Positions 46,701-53,156 of a stretch of DNA of 64,000 nt are shown one piece after another. Source of the DNA: Cinnamomum chago (taxonomy: Eukaryota; Streptophyta; Magnoliopsida; Laurales; Lauraceae); assembly GCA_038049695.1 (NCBI GenBank), contig CP142451.1, forward strand, positions 33,774,001 through 33,838,000. Direction: 5' to 3'. Each line of letters begins with the position of its first letter. The first letter of the stretch is position 1. The notes beneath the pieces were generated by a model. The model had not been told where the DNA came from, ran no database searches, and was given only the letters and a program-made list of their open reading frames with translations. A program made the translations under genes and the position numbers.

Positions 46701-49700
46701 GTCCCGATTTAATCGGGTCAACCTGGACCATCCCATCCATTTAAGTTGATTGACTAAACCACGTTTCTAAAACTCACAGATAAATGTTATACTAACACCA
46801 AAACATAGTCCTTACAATTGCGAATTGAAAAATATAAAGATTAAATCCAGTTTCAAAGCAGACCAACACAATCAACTCATTCTTTTTTTATTTACATCAA
46901 GAAGTTTCGGAATCAACTTACAAATAAACATTTTATAACGCCAAAAAATAGTCTATACAGTTGCCAATAGTAAAATATATAGAAGAATACGCACCTCATC
47001 AAAGGGATGTGTGCCTGGCTTTGCTTGTAACTCTTGTTGCAAACGCTGCAAAGAAATATGATAAATAAAGTCTTTGTAACATAAATTGGGTTTTAAAATG
47101 TCATGTGATGTTTTAAATTCATTACATGTAATGCTTTGACTACTTAATAAAAGGAGTGCTCCCTATGAGAACCAATTTTTAACCCCACACAACAATAATT
47201 ATTGTGAAGCAAATTATCCATGACCCTCTCCAGCAATGCTACTGAACCCACTGTAGCAAAGAAAATGCAATAGAATCCAACTAAGATTTGAAGCCACTGG
47301 TTCCTAAGTTTGAGATAATTAACTCCACAGTCCACCTATAAAACACAAAGATTTTAATACAGTGCATGACTGCATGTGGAAGGCTAAATCAACAAAATAA
47401 AGGTTAAGCTAACGTAGATTCAAACCCAGCCATATTCAAACAGCACTAGGTACAAGAGCCAGGCCAAATCAAGTCATCTTCATAAAGTTACAAATTGTAA
47501 AGCAAGTTTTTTGCTTTCTTCAGAAACTGGTAGTTTACTATTTATTGAAGCATCAAATATCGTAATCCTATGAAATATGCAGTTTCTGCTCAAATCCCCA
47601 ATCACTCACATGAAAATATGATTTACATGATGTCGGAGGTAATCTAGAGCTGCAATAAACACATTGTGCAACATTAAAGTCTTTGTGGTTGAATTCTAGA
47701 GTGAGTGTTATGGCTCTCTTTGGAGTATACTTTCATTGGGCATTTTGCAAACGATCTCGTACCTGGGCATGCATAACAATCTCCCCACGAACAGCATATT
47801 CACATTTTATAACCTGACAGGGAATGGTAAAACAAAAAAAAGAAAGAGATCAACAAAAATGGTACCCATACTATAAGTAGTGATTACTTAAAAAAATACC
47901 ATTAAATAGTGATTAGAAGAGCAGTCTCACAGTTGTAAGGTGTTCATTGTTGCACCCACAAGGTTGTGGATTCAAGTCATGTTACAAGGAAAAAAGTTAT
48001 TTAAAGGAGTGATATTTAAGATATATTAGCACAGACTAGAGGTGGCAAGATTTAACCGAACCCACATCTGACCCAAAATTTGACCTGCATAACCTGACCC
48101 AGATAGGTGACACGGTCTGGGTTAGGGTCGACCCATCTAACCTATTGACACGATTTCTCTGTTCCTTTTTTTCTTTTGAGAGATAGAAATGGACTCTTGA
48201 GGTCTTCTTTCTGTTTCTTTTTTTCTTTTGAGAGATAGAAATGGACTCTTTAGGCTCTCTCTCTATCTCTCTTCTCAAAAGAAAGAAATAGTTTTCCTTT
48301 TCGATTGAGTTTCCCTCTTGGTTTCCTCTTTCATTTGAGAGAGGGGGGGTTTCCTTTTTCATTTGGACTTCTCCTTCTTAATTTCTTTTTCATTGGAGAG
48401 TGAGAGGAGGCGCATCAAGTGGGTAACAACCTCAGAAGCACATCTTGATTGTCGGACATTGTTCCAGGTGGGCCACAGCAGCCTCATCCATATGGCCACC
48501 TGACATTGGAGGGCAGGGACGGAGCAAGTACAAGCCTAAAGAGATCTGACAAGAAAACCTCAGCCACTCTAAAAAGACCAATGTTCATAACAAGATTAGG
48601 TTTTGTTTTTGCAGATTCAGAGAGCTCAATTTCGCCACATCCCTAAAAATAAAATTGTTTCTTCTTGTTTTTCCTATTATTATTATTCTTCCTTCTTCCT
48701 CCTCGTCCTCCTTTCCTTCCTTCCTCTTTGCAAGTTTCTAGGTCAAGTTGGGTCGGTTTGACCCGCATTAGACACATGTTGAGGATGACTGGCCCATTTT
48801 AAAAATGGGTAGGATGTGAGTTAGACTTCAAGCTATAAAGACCCATAGTCAGTCCGACCTATTTTTCCCAACCTGATCCGTTTGCCACCCCAGTCCCCTA
48901 GTATAGCCTATGTCACTTTCCATTAGTGAACAATGCACATATAGGGGTCTTTTTTCTTCTTTTTTTCTTTTTATCTTTTTTTTTTTAATGGAAACTTTGG
49001 ATTTGCATCATACTTAAACAGATACTCTTATATCGTTTCTTCTTGTTCTTCCTATTATTCTTCTTCTTCCGTCTCCTCCTCCTTTCATTCCTTCCTCCTT
49101 GCAAGTTTTGAGGTCGCGTTGGGTCAGTTTGACCCGCATTAGACGCATGCTGAGGATGGCTGACCCGTTTTAAAAATGGGAAGGATGTAACTTCAAGCTA
49201 TAAAGTCCCATAGTCAATCAGCCTGTTTTTTCCCCCACCCGGTCCGTTTGCCACCCCTAGTCCCCTGGTATAGCCTATGTTGCTTTCCATTAGTGAAGAA
49301 TGCACATCATAGGTTTTTTTTTTTTAATGGCAACTTTGGATTTGTGTCATACTTAAACGGATACTCTTATAATGTACTGCCCATTGAATGTACATCAGAA
49401 TTAAATGTATATTCCACAAATAGTTAAAATAAAAGGAACTGTGGCAGTTCAAACATATACATATATACAGAGAGTGAAAATATATTAATGTGTCAGCTCA
49501 AATTTTGAAAAATCCTACACCTTTTGTCCGGGAAATTTCAAATTTCACTTTTTTTTCCTTTTTTTTCATGACGGAAACAATTTTCACATGAACTACAGTT
49601 CAAAAAATCAAGATTTAAAAAACAGATTTACAAAAGCTTCCAGCCTGAACTTCGCCTAGGTTGAATCTCATATCGAATACGGTAAGCTTAGACCGCACTC

Positions 49701-50945
49701 ATCTAATCTATGTACATCAAAAGCTCAAACTAGACTTTGAGTCAAGTCTTTCTAATTCAGTTTAACTCAGCTCAGCAAACGAAAATGTTCGAGTTTAACA
49801 ACACTGTAAAATCCAAAACTTGAAAGATCATTCCTTTTGGCAATCCCATGGGACGCAAAACCAAACACACCCATCTTAGCAAATTACCCCTAAAAATAAA
49901 ATTGAAGAGAAAAGAAACAAACATAACCAGACATCCAGTTTCACCTAACCAATGAAATAAAGTACAGAAGAGACCCAAGATGCAGAAGCACGAAATCAAA
50001 TCCACTCATCTCAGAAAATGAGAAAACAATATAAAAGAAAAAAACCGTGAATGCAGAAAAACAATGATAATGCATCCAATCTCCTAGAACTTAAAAAATA
50101 GAAACAAAACAATCAAAGATGCAGAATAAAACAGGGAAAAATAAAAAAGATCCAAAATCATAAACACGAAACGAATGAATCTCCATGCATCCAATCTCCT
50201 ACAACAGACTGACAAAAGTAGAGGAAAAAAAGATATAGAAATAGAATACCCAAGAATATAAAGAAGAGAAACGACAAAACATTATTAAATAAAAAGAACC
50301 GATATTCAAAAACGTTAACAAAAGTATCACAGTCCGGCCCTAGCTGTAGCTCAGATTATTGAGGACATGGGAGTGTATATAAGTGCATGAGTACTGGTCC
50401 CTAATATAGCAAAAAAGAGATTGAAAAAAAAAAAAAAAAAGAATATCACAATCCATCCAATCTACAATAATAGATAGAAAATTAAAAACCAAAAAAAAAA
50501 TCACAATCCAAACAATCACAATACATCCAAAACACTATACACACAAAAAATCAGAACTAAAAAAAAAAAGGCAGATATACAAAATCAAAGCCCACCCATG
50601 TAAGCAAACGAGATAAAAAGAAAAACAGAAAAAAAGAAAGGCATAAAAACACATCCAAACACAATCCCATGAATCCATTCTCTTACCACTGAAAAACAAA
50701 TCAAAAGATGAAAGACGGAATAAAATAAAATAAAATAAAAAAACCTCCGACGCCCATTCGATCAAAAGTCAAAGGAAAGGGGCGAAATATAAAGATGATA
50801 CCTTTGGATTGATGTTTTCGAGAGTGACAGGAGAAGATTTCCTCGAAGACATAGCTGAAGATGAAGAAAACGAAAGCGAAGAGGATAGAGATCGATGATA
50901 GGAGCCGACGATGTTTTTTGCTCTTTCAACTGCGAATCTCCGCAT
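17456..50945 (-). CDS. ALAAT: Alanine aminotransferase, 5' part of gene (exons 1-5 of a longer gene)
   Basis: AlaAT is a PLP-dependent enzyme that interconverts alanine + 2-oxoglutarate and pyruvate + glutamate; plant forms act in mitochondria and cytosol, notably under low oxygen. Five minus-strand exons were found by translating around splice sites: 50945..50802, 47813..47763, 47045..46995, 17676..17611 and 17517..17456. They give 48, 17, 17, 22 and 20.7 codons in one continuous frame, and every junction is GT-AG. The diagnostic strings [33 protein letters not shown] and [12 protein letters not shown] occur in family order. Introns 1-4 are 2988, 717, 29318 and 93 bp. Intron 5 leaves the window, so the PLP lysine region is not seen. 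No stop or frameshift is seen in the five exons, so the gene may be functional. The first ~30 residues are Arg/Ser-rich, fitting a mitochondrial transit peptide. I found no exon 6 in 1..17455. Confidence 0.9.
17611..17676 (-). CDS. ALAAT: AlaAT exon 4
   Basis: This exon has 22 codons, phase 0 at both ends. It contains [18 protein letters not shown], one of the most recognisable AlaAT strings. The acceptor is TTTAAACACAG and the donor is GTTCGCATGTC. It is separated from exon 5 by a 93-bp intron of normal size, so the great length of intron 3 is a local property. Confidence 0.93.
17677..18540. other. AlaAT intron 3, non-coding; MITE fragment at 18384..18415
   Basis: No gene is seen. The fragment AAAAACTCGGCCAAGTCCAAG... 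belongs to the inverted-repeat family described at 1128..1369. Confidence 0.4.
18545..19590 (-). pseudogene. LINE copy B relic (RT end to zf-RVT)
   Basis: On the minus strand, broken frames at about 19580-19340 show the end of RT ([10 protein letters not shown], then [12 protein letters not shown]-like text). At about 18790-18560 the zinc-binding domain appears ([36 protein letters not shown]). Many stops and frameshifts show it is old. It is a different copy from LINE A and LINE C, in AlaAT intron 3. Confidence 0.7.
19744..19785. repeat. (TA)n microsatellite
   Basis: About 20 uninterrupted TA units lie immediately left of the hairpin element. A further short TA run lies on its right (19941..19950). 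Confidence 0.95.
19788..19940. mobile_element. 153-bp near-perfect hairpin element inserted in a TA repeat
   Basis: The left arm (19788..19852) begins GGGAGATGCTCCTATGAGAG. The right arm (19876..19940) is its inverse with only one or two small differences, around a ~23-bp loop. TA tracts on both sides fit TA-duplicating elements such as Stowaway, or insertion into (TA)n as in Micron elements. It has no coding capacity. Confidence 0.7.
19970..23460 (-). pseudogene. LINE C endonuclease end, RT, zf-RVT and RNase H
   Basis: The order is [11 protein letters not shown] (catalytic Asp-His of the endonuclease, 23460); RT fingers with [29 protein letters not shown] and DFEKAYD (22653..22249); [10 protein letters not shown] (about 22060); [11 protein letters not shown] (about 21860); zf-RVT with [18 protein letters not shown] (about 20850); and RNase H with LNFDGSF (20400), [22 protein letters not shown] and ANSMADGL (about 20080). 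An A-rich expansion (T run 20121..20137) disturbs the RNase H frame. Several frame breaks make it non-functional. Confidence 0.85.
23461..23716 (+). pseudogene. LINE C endonuclease piece in inverted orientation
   Basis: On the plus strand this reads [27 protein letters not shown], then [15 protein letters not shown] and WLDLFFD. The next expected LINE segment, SSDHSPLLL, begins at 23460 but on the minus strand. So this 250-bp piece lies reversed between flanking pieces that are both in minus orientation. The 11-bp words GAACTCAATCA and TGATTGAGTTC occur at the two edges. Confidence 0.8.
23782..23871. repeat. Two perfect palindromes in the hAT subterminal region
   Basis: CACGCTTTTTTGAAAAAAGCGTG (23782..23804) and GGGGGTGTTTAAAAACACCCCC (23850..23871) are near-perfect inverted repeats within 150 bp of the left terminus. 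hAT transposases bind subterminal repeats, so these could be binding or folding sites; that is inference. Confidence 0.7.
24225..24890 (+). repeat. ~153-bp tandem repeat, about 4.3 copies, in the hAT 5' region
   Basis: The marker TTATTTTCGGATTTATT recurs at about 24250, 24403, 24558, 24711 and 24865. Each unit also carries GTGAATACTCATTGACAA and ATAGATCTATGTTTCCCATAG. Copies are very similar, differing mostly in the A or T run length. The array lies in the 5' leader or first intron upstream of the hAT start codon. Confidence 0.9.
25680..25870 (+). repeat. 33-bp array 1 (6 units), MULE, upstream of the PMD gene
   Basis: The unit core (CGG or TGG) starts at 25680, 25713, 25746, 25779, 25812 and 25845, exactly 33 bp apart. 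The core is a quasi-palindrome such as CGGCACTATGGGTCCGA, followed by 16 variable bases. Read in the plus frame it gives an 11-residue repeat of the form LGxxxPxxxxx. Confidence 0.85.
25947..27968 (+). CDS. Plant mobile domain (PMD) protein carried by the MULE, four exons
   Basis: Exons are 25947..26225, 26313..27161, 27248..27679 and 27768..27968, all joined in phase 0 by GT-AG introns, giving 586 codons plus TAG with no interruption. The start ATG ([11 protein letters not shown]) follows a pyrimidine-rich acceptor-like sequence. Exon 1 is acidic and disordered ([17 protein letters not shown]). Exon 2 has the PMD core: STFVERW-like text, then [26 protein letters not shown], and WLKNLYGD. Exon 3 has [10 protein letters not shown] and [14 protein letters not shown] is a DNA transposon- and gypsy-associated domain whose host versions (MAIN, MAIL1) act in gene silencing and meristem function; its role in MULEs is unknown. 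The intact frame suggests recent activity. Confidence 0.8.
28214..28444 (+). repeat. 33-bp array 2 (7 units), MULE, between the two convergent genes
   Basis: Units start at 28214, 28247, 28280, 28313, 28346, 28379 and 28412, an exact 33-bp period. The core is CTCGGCGTCTCAGGGCCGA with few changes; the remaining ~15 bases vary. In the plus frame the units read LGVSGPxxxxx, but a stop codon stands directly before the array and two lie in unit 6, so it is not coding now. Confidence 0.92.
28664..31747 (-). CDS. MULE transposase with SWIM finger, AT-hook and OTU domain
   Basis: Exon 1 is 31747..31691 ([15 protein letters not shown]), exon 2 is 31417..31337 and exon 3 starts at 31256, all phase 0 with GT-AG introns. 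Numbering from the open frame at 31288: Cys-rich FAR1/WRKY-GCM1-like binding region ~15-120 (CGCPF, HNHP); MULE DDE domain with D233 ([10 protein letters not shown]), D296 (VTDREM) and E411 ([11 protein letters not shown]); the CRWH motif near 317; SWIM finger C498/C500/C510/H512; an AT-hook core RGRPK near 605; and an OTU cysteine-protease-like domain from ~680 ([11 protein letters not shown]). The C-terminus probably continues through one more short intron to an exon around 28760..28625 ([17 protein letters not shown]), so the last ~35 codons of the open frame may not be protein. The donor of that intron is unclear. Confidence 0.82.
31462..31645 (+). repeat. 33-bp array 3 (6 units), MULE, in intron 1 of the transposase gene
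   Basis: CGG cores start at 31462, 31495, 31528, 31561, 31594 and 31627, again exactly 33 bp apart, with cores such as CGGCACTATTGTGCCGC and CGGCCCTGAAAGGCCGC. Its plus-strand orientation matches arrays 1 and 2. It lies between transposase exons 1 (31691..31747) and 2 (31337..31417). Confidence 0.88.
35540..35883. other. Right terminal region of the hAT element
   Basis: This is non-coding, with a 20-base T run (35549..35568) and repeated CTACG/CGTAG words between 35805 and 35880 that parallel those at the left end (CGTATCGCGTAGGGG). They are probably subterminal transposase-binding repeats. Confidence 0.5.
35884..36095 (-). pseudogene. LINE C endonuclease, middle piece
   Basis: On the minus strand this reads SIGAFGGI, then [11 protein letters not shown], and after a frame change [18 protein letters not shown], then [11 protein letters not shown], at the hAT border. 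It belongs between the endonuclease start (39267..39411) and the piece at 23461..23716, which begins with the same ELNQVAG words. Confidence 0.8.
36628..37341 (-). pseudogene. Gag-like protein of the TR-GAG element
   Basis: The 237-codon open stretch starts [24 protein letters not shown], the end of a Ty3-type retrotransposon gag domain, followed by a long acidic linker. The frame continues upstream to about 37440 ([10 protein letters not shown], then a stop, then [13 protein letters not shown]), so the gag domain proper is broken by at least one stop near 37380. No zinc knuckle, protease or RT follows. Confidence 0.7.
37500..38922. other. Leader region of the TR-GAG element, no recognised gene
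   Basis: This is between the primer site and gag. It includes a GC-richer, GA-rich stretch (37900..38200: GATGGAGATGAAGAGG, GACGATGATG) with competing open frames on both strands and no family match. It might be captured host sequence or simply leader DNA. Confidence 0.35.
39267..39411 (-). pseudogene. LINE C endonuclease, N-terminal end
   Basis: It starts [17 protein letters not shown] and continues to FIQETKME, the standard start of the APE-type endonuclease of plant L1 (the Asn of WNV and the Glu of QETK are catalytic positions). It is cut at 39266 by the LTR element. Confidence 0.85.
39470..41340 (-). pseudogene. LINE C ORF1 (RRM + DUF4283-like)
   Basis: At 41214..41014 the translation shows an RRM-type string ([19 protein letters not shown] followed by [16 protein letters not shown]). 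At 41000..40515 it shows [18 protein letters not shown] and [17 protein letters not shown], typical of DUF4283 in plant LINE ORF1 proteins, which bind the LINE RNA. Further broken pieces follow at 40406..40152 and 39741..39466. The RRM and DUF4283 parts are in neighbouring frames separated by a stop. Confidence 0.75.
41584..43740 (+). mobile_element. copia-type remnant: LTR end, primer site and gag start
   Basis: A copia-like primer site TGGCATCAGAGCC lies at 41983..41995, preceded by LTR-like DNA with TATATAAAG (about 41904). A gag start follows at 43414..43695 ([19 protein letters not shown], the UBN2-type opening of copia gag). Between them, about 42190..42920, lies a second LTR-like segment with CCTATAAATAGACAC at 42508 and GGTTTTCCACATAAAA, a known tail style of copia LTRs. 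Borders are uncertain; it may be one element with a solo LTR inside its leader. Confidence 0.5.
43753..44271 (+). pseudogene. Chimeric frame: copia gag joined to Ty3/gypsy RT
   Basis: The first ~48 residues ([10 protein letters not shown]..., [17 protein letters not shown]) continue a copia gag. From about 43898 the same frame reads [41 protein letters not shown], then [19 protein letters not shown] and FVVVSIDD, which is gypsy reverse transcriptase. A short deletion follows NAPAAFM and the frame is lost after SIDD. The gypsy part resumes after the MITE at 44561..44650 ([11 protein letters not shown]). Confidence 0.72.
44272..44557. mobile_element. Tourist-like MITE, 286 bp, in the gypsy RT relic
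   Basis: The ends GGGCCTGTTTGGCA and the inverse of GGGCCCGTTTGGTA are near-identical. TAA lies on both sides (44269..44271 and 44558..44560). On removal of the element and one TAA, the gypsy RT words on the two sides (LELLRDN) join. The interior is AT-rich with AAAAAGTCAAAAA words and no coding. Confidence 0.82.
44561..45140. other. End of gypsy RT relic, then unassigned intron sequence
   Basis: The RT relic is legible to about 44650 on the plus strand. From 44650 to 45140 short frames on both strands have no family resemblance. Confidence 0.4.
45144..46591. mobile_element. 1.45-kb PIF/Harbinger-like non-autonomous element with internal subrepeats
   Basis: The left end GGTTGTGTTTGGAAAGTCTTA aligns with the inverse of the right end (GGCCCTGTTTGACAAATCTTA). 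TTA lies at 45141..45143 and 46592..46594. The interior holds about four diverged copies of a 120-165 bp phrase (GATCCGAACCATTGG, GAAGGCCAAA, CAAATTTCAACCATTGAT, GATCTCGAGATATTTGC) at about 45424, 45570, 45780 and 45905. No transposase is present. It is related to 7781..8809. Confidence 0.7.
46767..46980. repeat. Diverged direct repeat in AlaAT intron 3
   Basis: Segments at about 46767..46833 and 46914..46979 are imperfect copies (AACTCACAGATAAATGTTATAC versus AACTTACAAATAAACATTTTAT, then ...ATAGTCCTTACAATTGC versus ATAGTCTATACAGTTGC), about 147 bp apart. They lie just upstream of exon 3's donor side. Confidence 0.65.
46995..47045 (-). CDS. ALAAT: AlaAT exon 3
   Basis: This exon has 17 codons, phase 0 at both ends, and reads [17 protein letters not shown], the family segment before the conserved [10 protein letters not shown] motif. 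The acceptor is TTTCTTTGCAG and the donor is GTGCGTATTC. The next exon lies 29.3 kb away, across the nested transposons. Confidence 0.9.
47763..47813 (-). CDS. ALAAT: AlaAT exon 2
   Basis: This exon has 17 codons, phase 0 at both ends, and contains [14 protein letters not shown], which plant AlaAT has directly after NPK. The acceptor is ...CCTGTCAG and the donor is GTACGAG. It joins in frame to exon 1 (NPK|VIKCEY). It is too short to show up as an open reading frame and was found by motif. Confidence 0.9.
48038..48892. mobile_element. Possible hAT-type MITE in AlaAT intron 1
   Basis: The left end AGAGGTGGCAAGATTTAACC and the inverse of the right end (GGGGTGGCAAACGGATC) share GGTGGCAA, a common hAT-MITE terminus in plants. 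The interior repeats GACCC/GGGTC words. A clean 8-bp duplication was not identified and the right end is repeated at 49257 by the tandem duplication, so the borders are tentative. Confidence 0.4.
48658..49373. repeat. ~350-380-bp tandem duplication in AlaAT intron 1
   Basis: Unit 1 (48658..49035) and unit 2 (49036..49373) both start TTTCTTCTTGTT(T/C)TTCCTATTATT and end TACTTAAACNGATACTCTTAT. They share the middle GACCCGCATTAGAC and GTTTGCCACCCC. Unit 2 is shorter through small deletions and the copies differ at roughly one base in ten. Confidence 0.85.
49376..50796. other. AlaAT intron 1, A-rich low-complexity DNA
   Basis: No gene is seen. On the gene strand this is T-rich, as plant introns are. 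From 50000 to 50700 the phrases AATCCATCC, AAACAATCAAA and CACAATCC recur loosely. Confidence 0.5.
50802..50945 (-). CDS. ALAAT: AlaAT exon 1 (start codon and transit peptide)
   Basis: This exon holds 48 codons from ATG (50945..50943) to the donor GTATCATC starting at 50801. The N-terminus reads [13 protein letters not shown], followed by a Ser-rich stretch and [11 protein letters not shown], the conserved entry to the AlaAT fold. The same frame is open for two more codons upstream (GTG GAG), but the ATG matches the start of plant mitochondrial AlaAT proteins as I know them. A second in-frame ATG lies at residue 32 (AMSSRK), just before the conserved domain, and could start a cytosolic form. 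That second point is inference. Confidence 0.88.
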
Positions 50946-51110
50946 CTCCACGGGTCGAACCGTCGAATATATAAAGCCGGTGGGATTCGAAGCAGCCCAC
51001 CGAAAACGACCAGAGAAAGGAGAGAGGGAGAGAGACTATGTTTCAGCCCACGGAAATAGTGCCAAAGGTGTTGAGATCCGTGTGTAATATGTAAACTTCA
51101 CGTGGTTCCT
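50946..51110 (-). promoter_or_regulatory. AlaAT 5' flank with TATA-like sequence, pyrimidine patch and G-box
   Basis: Read on the minus strand, a TATATATT-like box lies at 50975..50966, about 20-30 bases before the ATG. A CT-rich patch typical of plant core promoters lies at about 51037..51018. A perfect CACGTG G-box is at 51099..51104. The TATA-like box is very close to the ATG: if it is used, the 5' UTR is almost absent, or translation starts at the second ATG. The motifs are seen directly; their use is inference. Confidence 0.45.
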
Positions 51111-51171
51111 CTTAATATTTTATATATTAAGAGCCCACGGAAATAGTTAATAGCTTTTACTATTTTATATA

Positions 51172-51357
51172 GGGGAGGTTTCAAGTGCATCCATCCCTCA
51201 TCATAGGATGAGGGACACTTCCATAATTGAGCATTTTCAAGTATAAAAGTTACTTTTCAAGTACATAGGGTGAGGTACACATCATTGTCTTCATGTGCAA
51301 AAATGGGAAGTGTCTCTCACCCTATGGTGAGGGATAGATGCACTTGAAACTTTCTCT
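51172..51357. mobile_element. 186-bp hairpin element upstream of AlaAT
   Basis: The left arm GGTTTCAAGTGCATCCATCC(CTCATCATAGG...) and the inverse of the right arm (GTTTCAAGTGCATCTATCC...) pair over about 45 bp with few mismatches. TATATA-like DNA lies on both sides. It has the same architecture as 19788..19940 but unrelated sequence. It lies about 230 bp from the AlaAT start codon. Confidence 0.6.
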
Positions 51358-51384
51358 TTTATATATATATATATATATATTGAG

Positions 51385-52160
51385 TAGGCCGGTCAATGGG
51401 CCGGGCCGGGGCTTGGATTGGCCAATTCCGTCCCGAAAATAAGACATGTTTTCTGGGTGTTGTCCAATTTCGGCCCTAAATTGAACGGGCCTACATCAAA
51501 TTCCGTTCCGTACGAGCCCGAGCTCGAACAAGGCATGGCCTAGGCTTAGCCTGATTCTGAATATAAGCAAAACATTTTTTAATTATTCCTACTATCACCA
51601 AACACAGGGTGTAAACCGGACTTTAAACCCTCATTTTTTCAGGGTTTGGGACCGGCAATGTAATGCAACAAGCAACATGGCGGTGTTAAAAACTTTTTTT
51701 TTTTTGCTAGTGACAATAGAAATGAATAAATATCCTATAGGCTATATGGGTCAAGTAATGCAGGAACGGTTAAAACCCTTTTTTTTTTTTTTTGCTAGTG
51801 AAAGTAGAAAATCAGAAAATCAATAGAAATGAATGAGAATGAGTATCCTATATGAGTCAAATTAAAGTAATGCATGATCGATTAAAACCTAATTAGCCGT
51901 TTTTTTATTGTTAGTGAGGGGCACTTTCAGTAATATATAAATAATTATTATTAAATGACTTTGCAGGGGGCTGGGCCGGGCTTGAACAGGCTGGGTTGTT
52001 TTTGTTCAGTTCCAGTCCCATTTTAGCAGGGCTTTAAAATGTATTGTCCAAGCTTAACCCACTAGGCTCAATTTTTTTTTTAAAAGCCATGTATTTTCGG
52101 GCTTGGGACGGGCAAGGCGGGGCTTTCTACCCGTTTCAACACGTCCTATTAACCGGCCTA
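51385..52160. mobile_element. hAT-type MITE, 776 bp, with 8-bp duplication
   Basis: The ends TAGGCCGGTCAATGGGCCG and the inverse of TAGGCCGGTTAATAGGACG match at 16 of 19 positions. A perfect 8-bp copy ATATTGAG lies at 51377..51384 and 52161..52168, the hAT length. The interior is rich in GGGCCGGGC/GGGCTTGG words and poly-T tracts and has no transposase. Confidence 0.82.
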
Positions 52161-52239
52161 ATATTGAGTCCTTATCTCTTGAGTATCTATTCCGACTTAC
52201 CAAAATTGGCTCGTCAATGTAGCACCTGCGCGGAGGCAG

Positions 52240-53156
52240 AGGAATCCTTTTTAAAGGATTGGATTGAAGATGTAAAATAAAATTAGAGTTTTTTATATAT
52301 ACCTCTTGAGGTTTGTACGATATACAAATAGGCCCTTGAGGTTTTTTAGTATTTGCAAGTAGGCTCCTATATTTTCATTTTAATACTTTCCGTGTCCTCA
52401 AAATCAATAGTCTTCCGACCATATTTTTAGATCGAAATGACAATTTCGTCCATCTCTTTTATCCTTATATGCATAATTTCAAAAGCTTTGACTCATTTTT
52501 TTTTTTATAAAACACGTAATATTAACAATTGCACTTAGTGGGAGAGAATAACCCTGCATAATTTTTTTTTTCTTATCAATATATGGCTCATTTCATTAAA
52601 TCCAAATTGACCATGATAACAATCAATACATGTATTTATAAACGGTTATGATTTACCAAGCATCAAAAATCACTCACTGGAATCATTCCAATCACTGCAG
52701 ATAGGATGTTCTTTTTTTCTCTATCATGTTCCTTTATTTTACCATGTATGATAACAGTAGTAACACATGTAGGATAACAGTAGTAACACGTACATTTGGT
52801 TGTGTAAGTTTTTTTATTCCATTTTCTATTTCAAATACCCATGTTAAAAACAAATTTCTCACACTTAAACGGAGGATGCAATCTGTTGTCATATTTTAGA
52901 AACTCACTATGTATATTGATTTTGAATTACATATTGATATACCCTTATTAAAACATTATTGTACATTTGTGTTCTCAAGGTTTCAAGTTACATGTTAATA
53001 ATGGGATTCCTATAGAGAGAGTTGGTTTGATGATCCATCGGACTATGCATCATGGGTTGGTTTGTTTCCTTTTGCTTCTATTTTATATTTTTTATGTTTA
53101 AATGTTTTTTTTCATTTTATTATAAGCACATTTTATTATTATTTTATAATTTTACT
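52240..53156. other. No gene; AT-rich intergenic DNA
   Basis: The only structured item seen is a short repeat, AGGATAACAGTAGTAACAC, at about 52746 and 52771. The sequence grades into the T-rich array that follows. Confidence 0.4.

Noticed and set aside
17456-50945. AlaAT pieces as a processed pseudogene or captured fragments
   Set aside because: The exons are separated by introns with proper GT-AG borders and phases, with no poly(A) tail and no transposon termini around individual exons.
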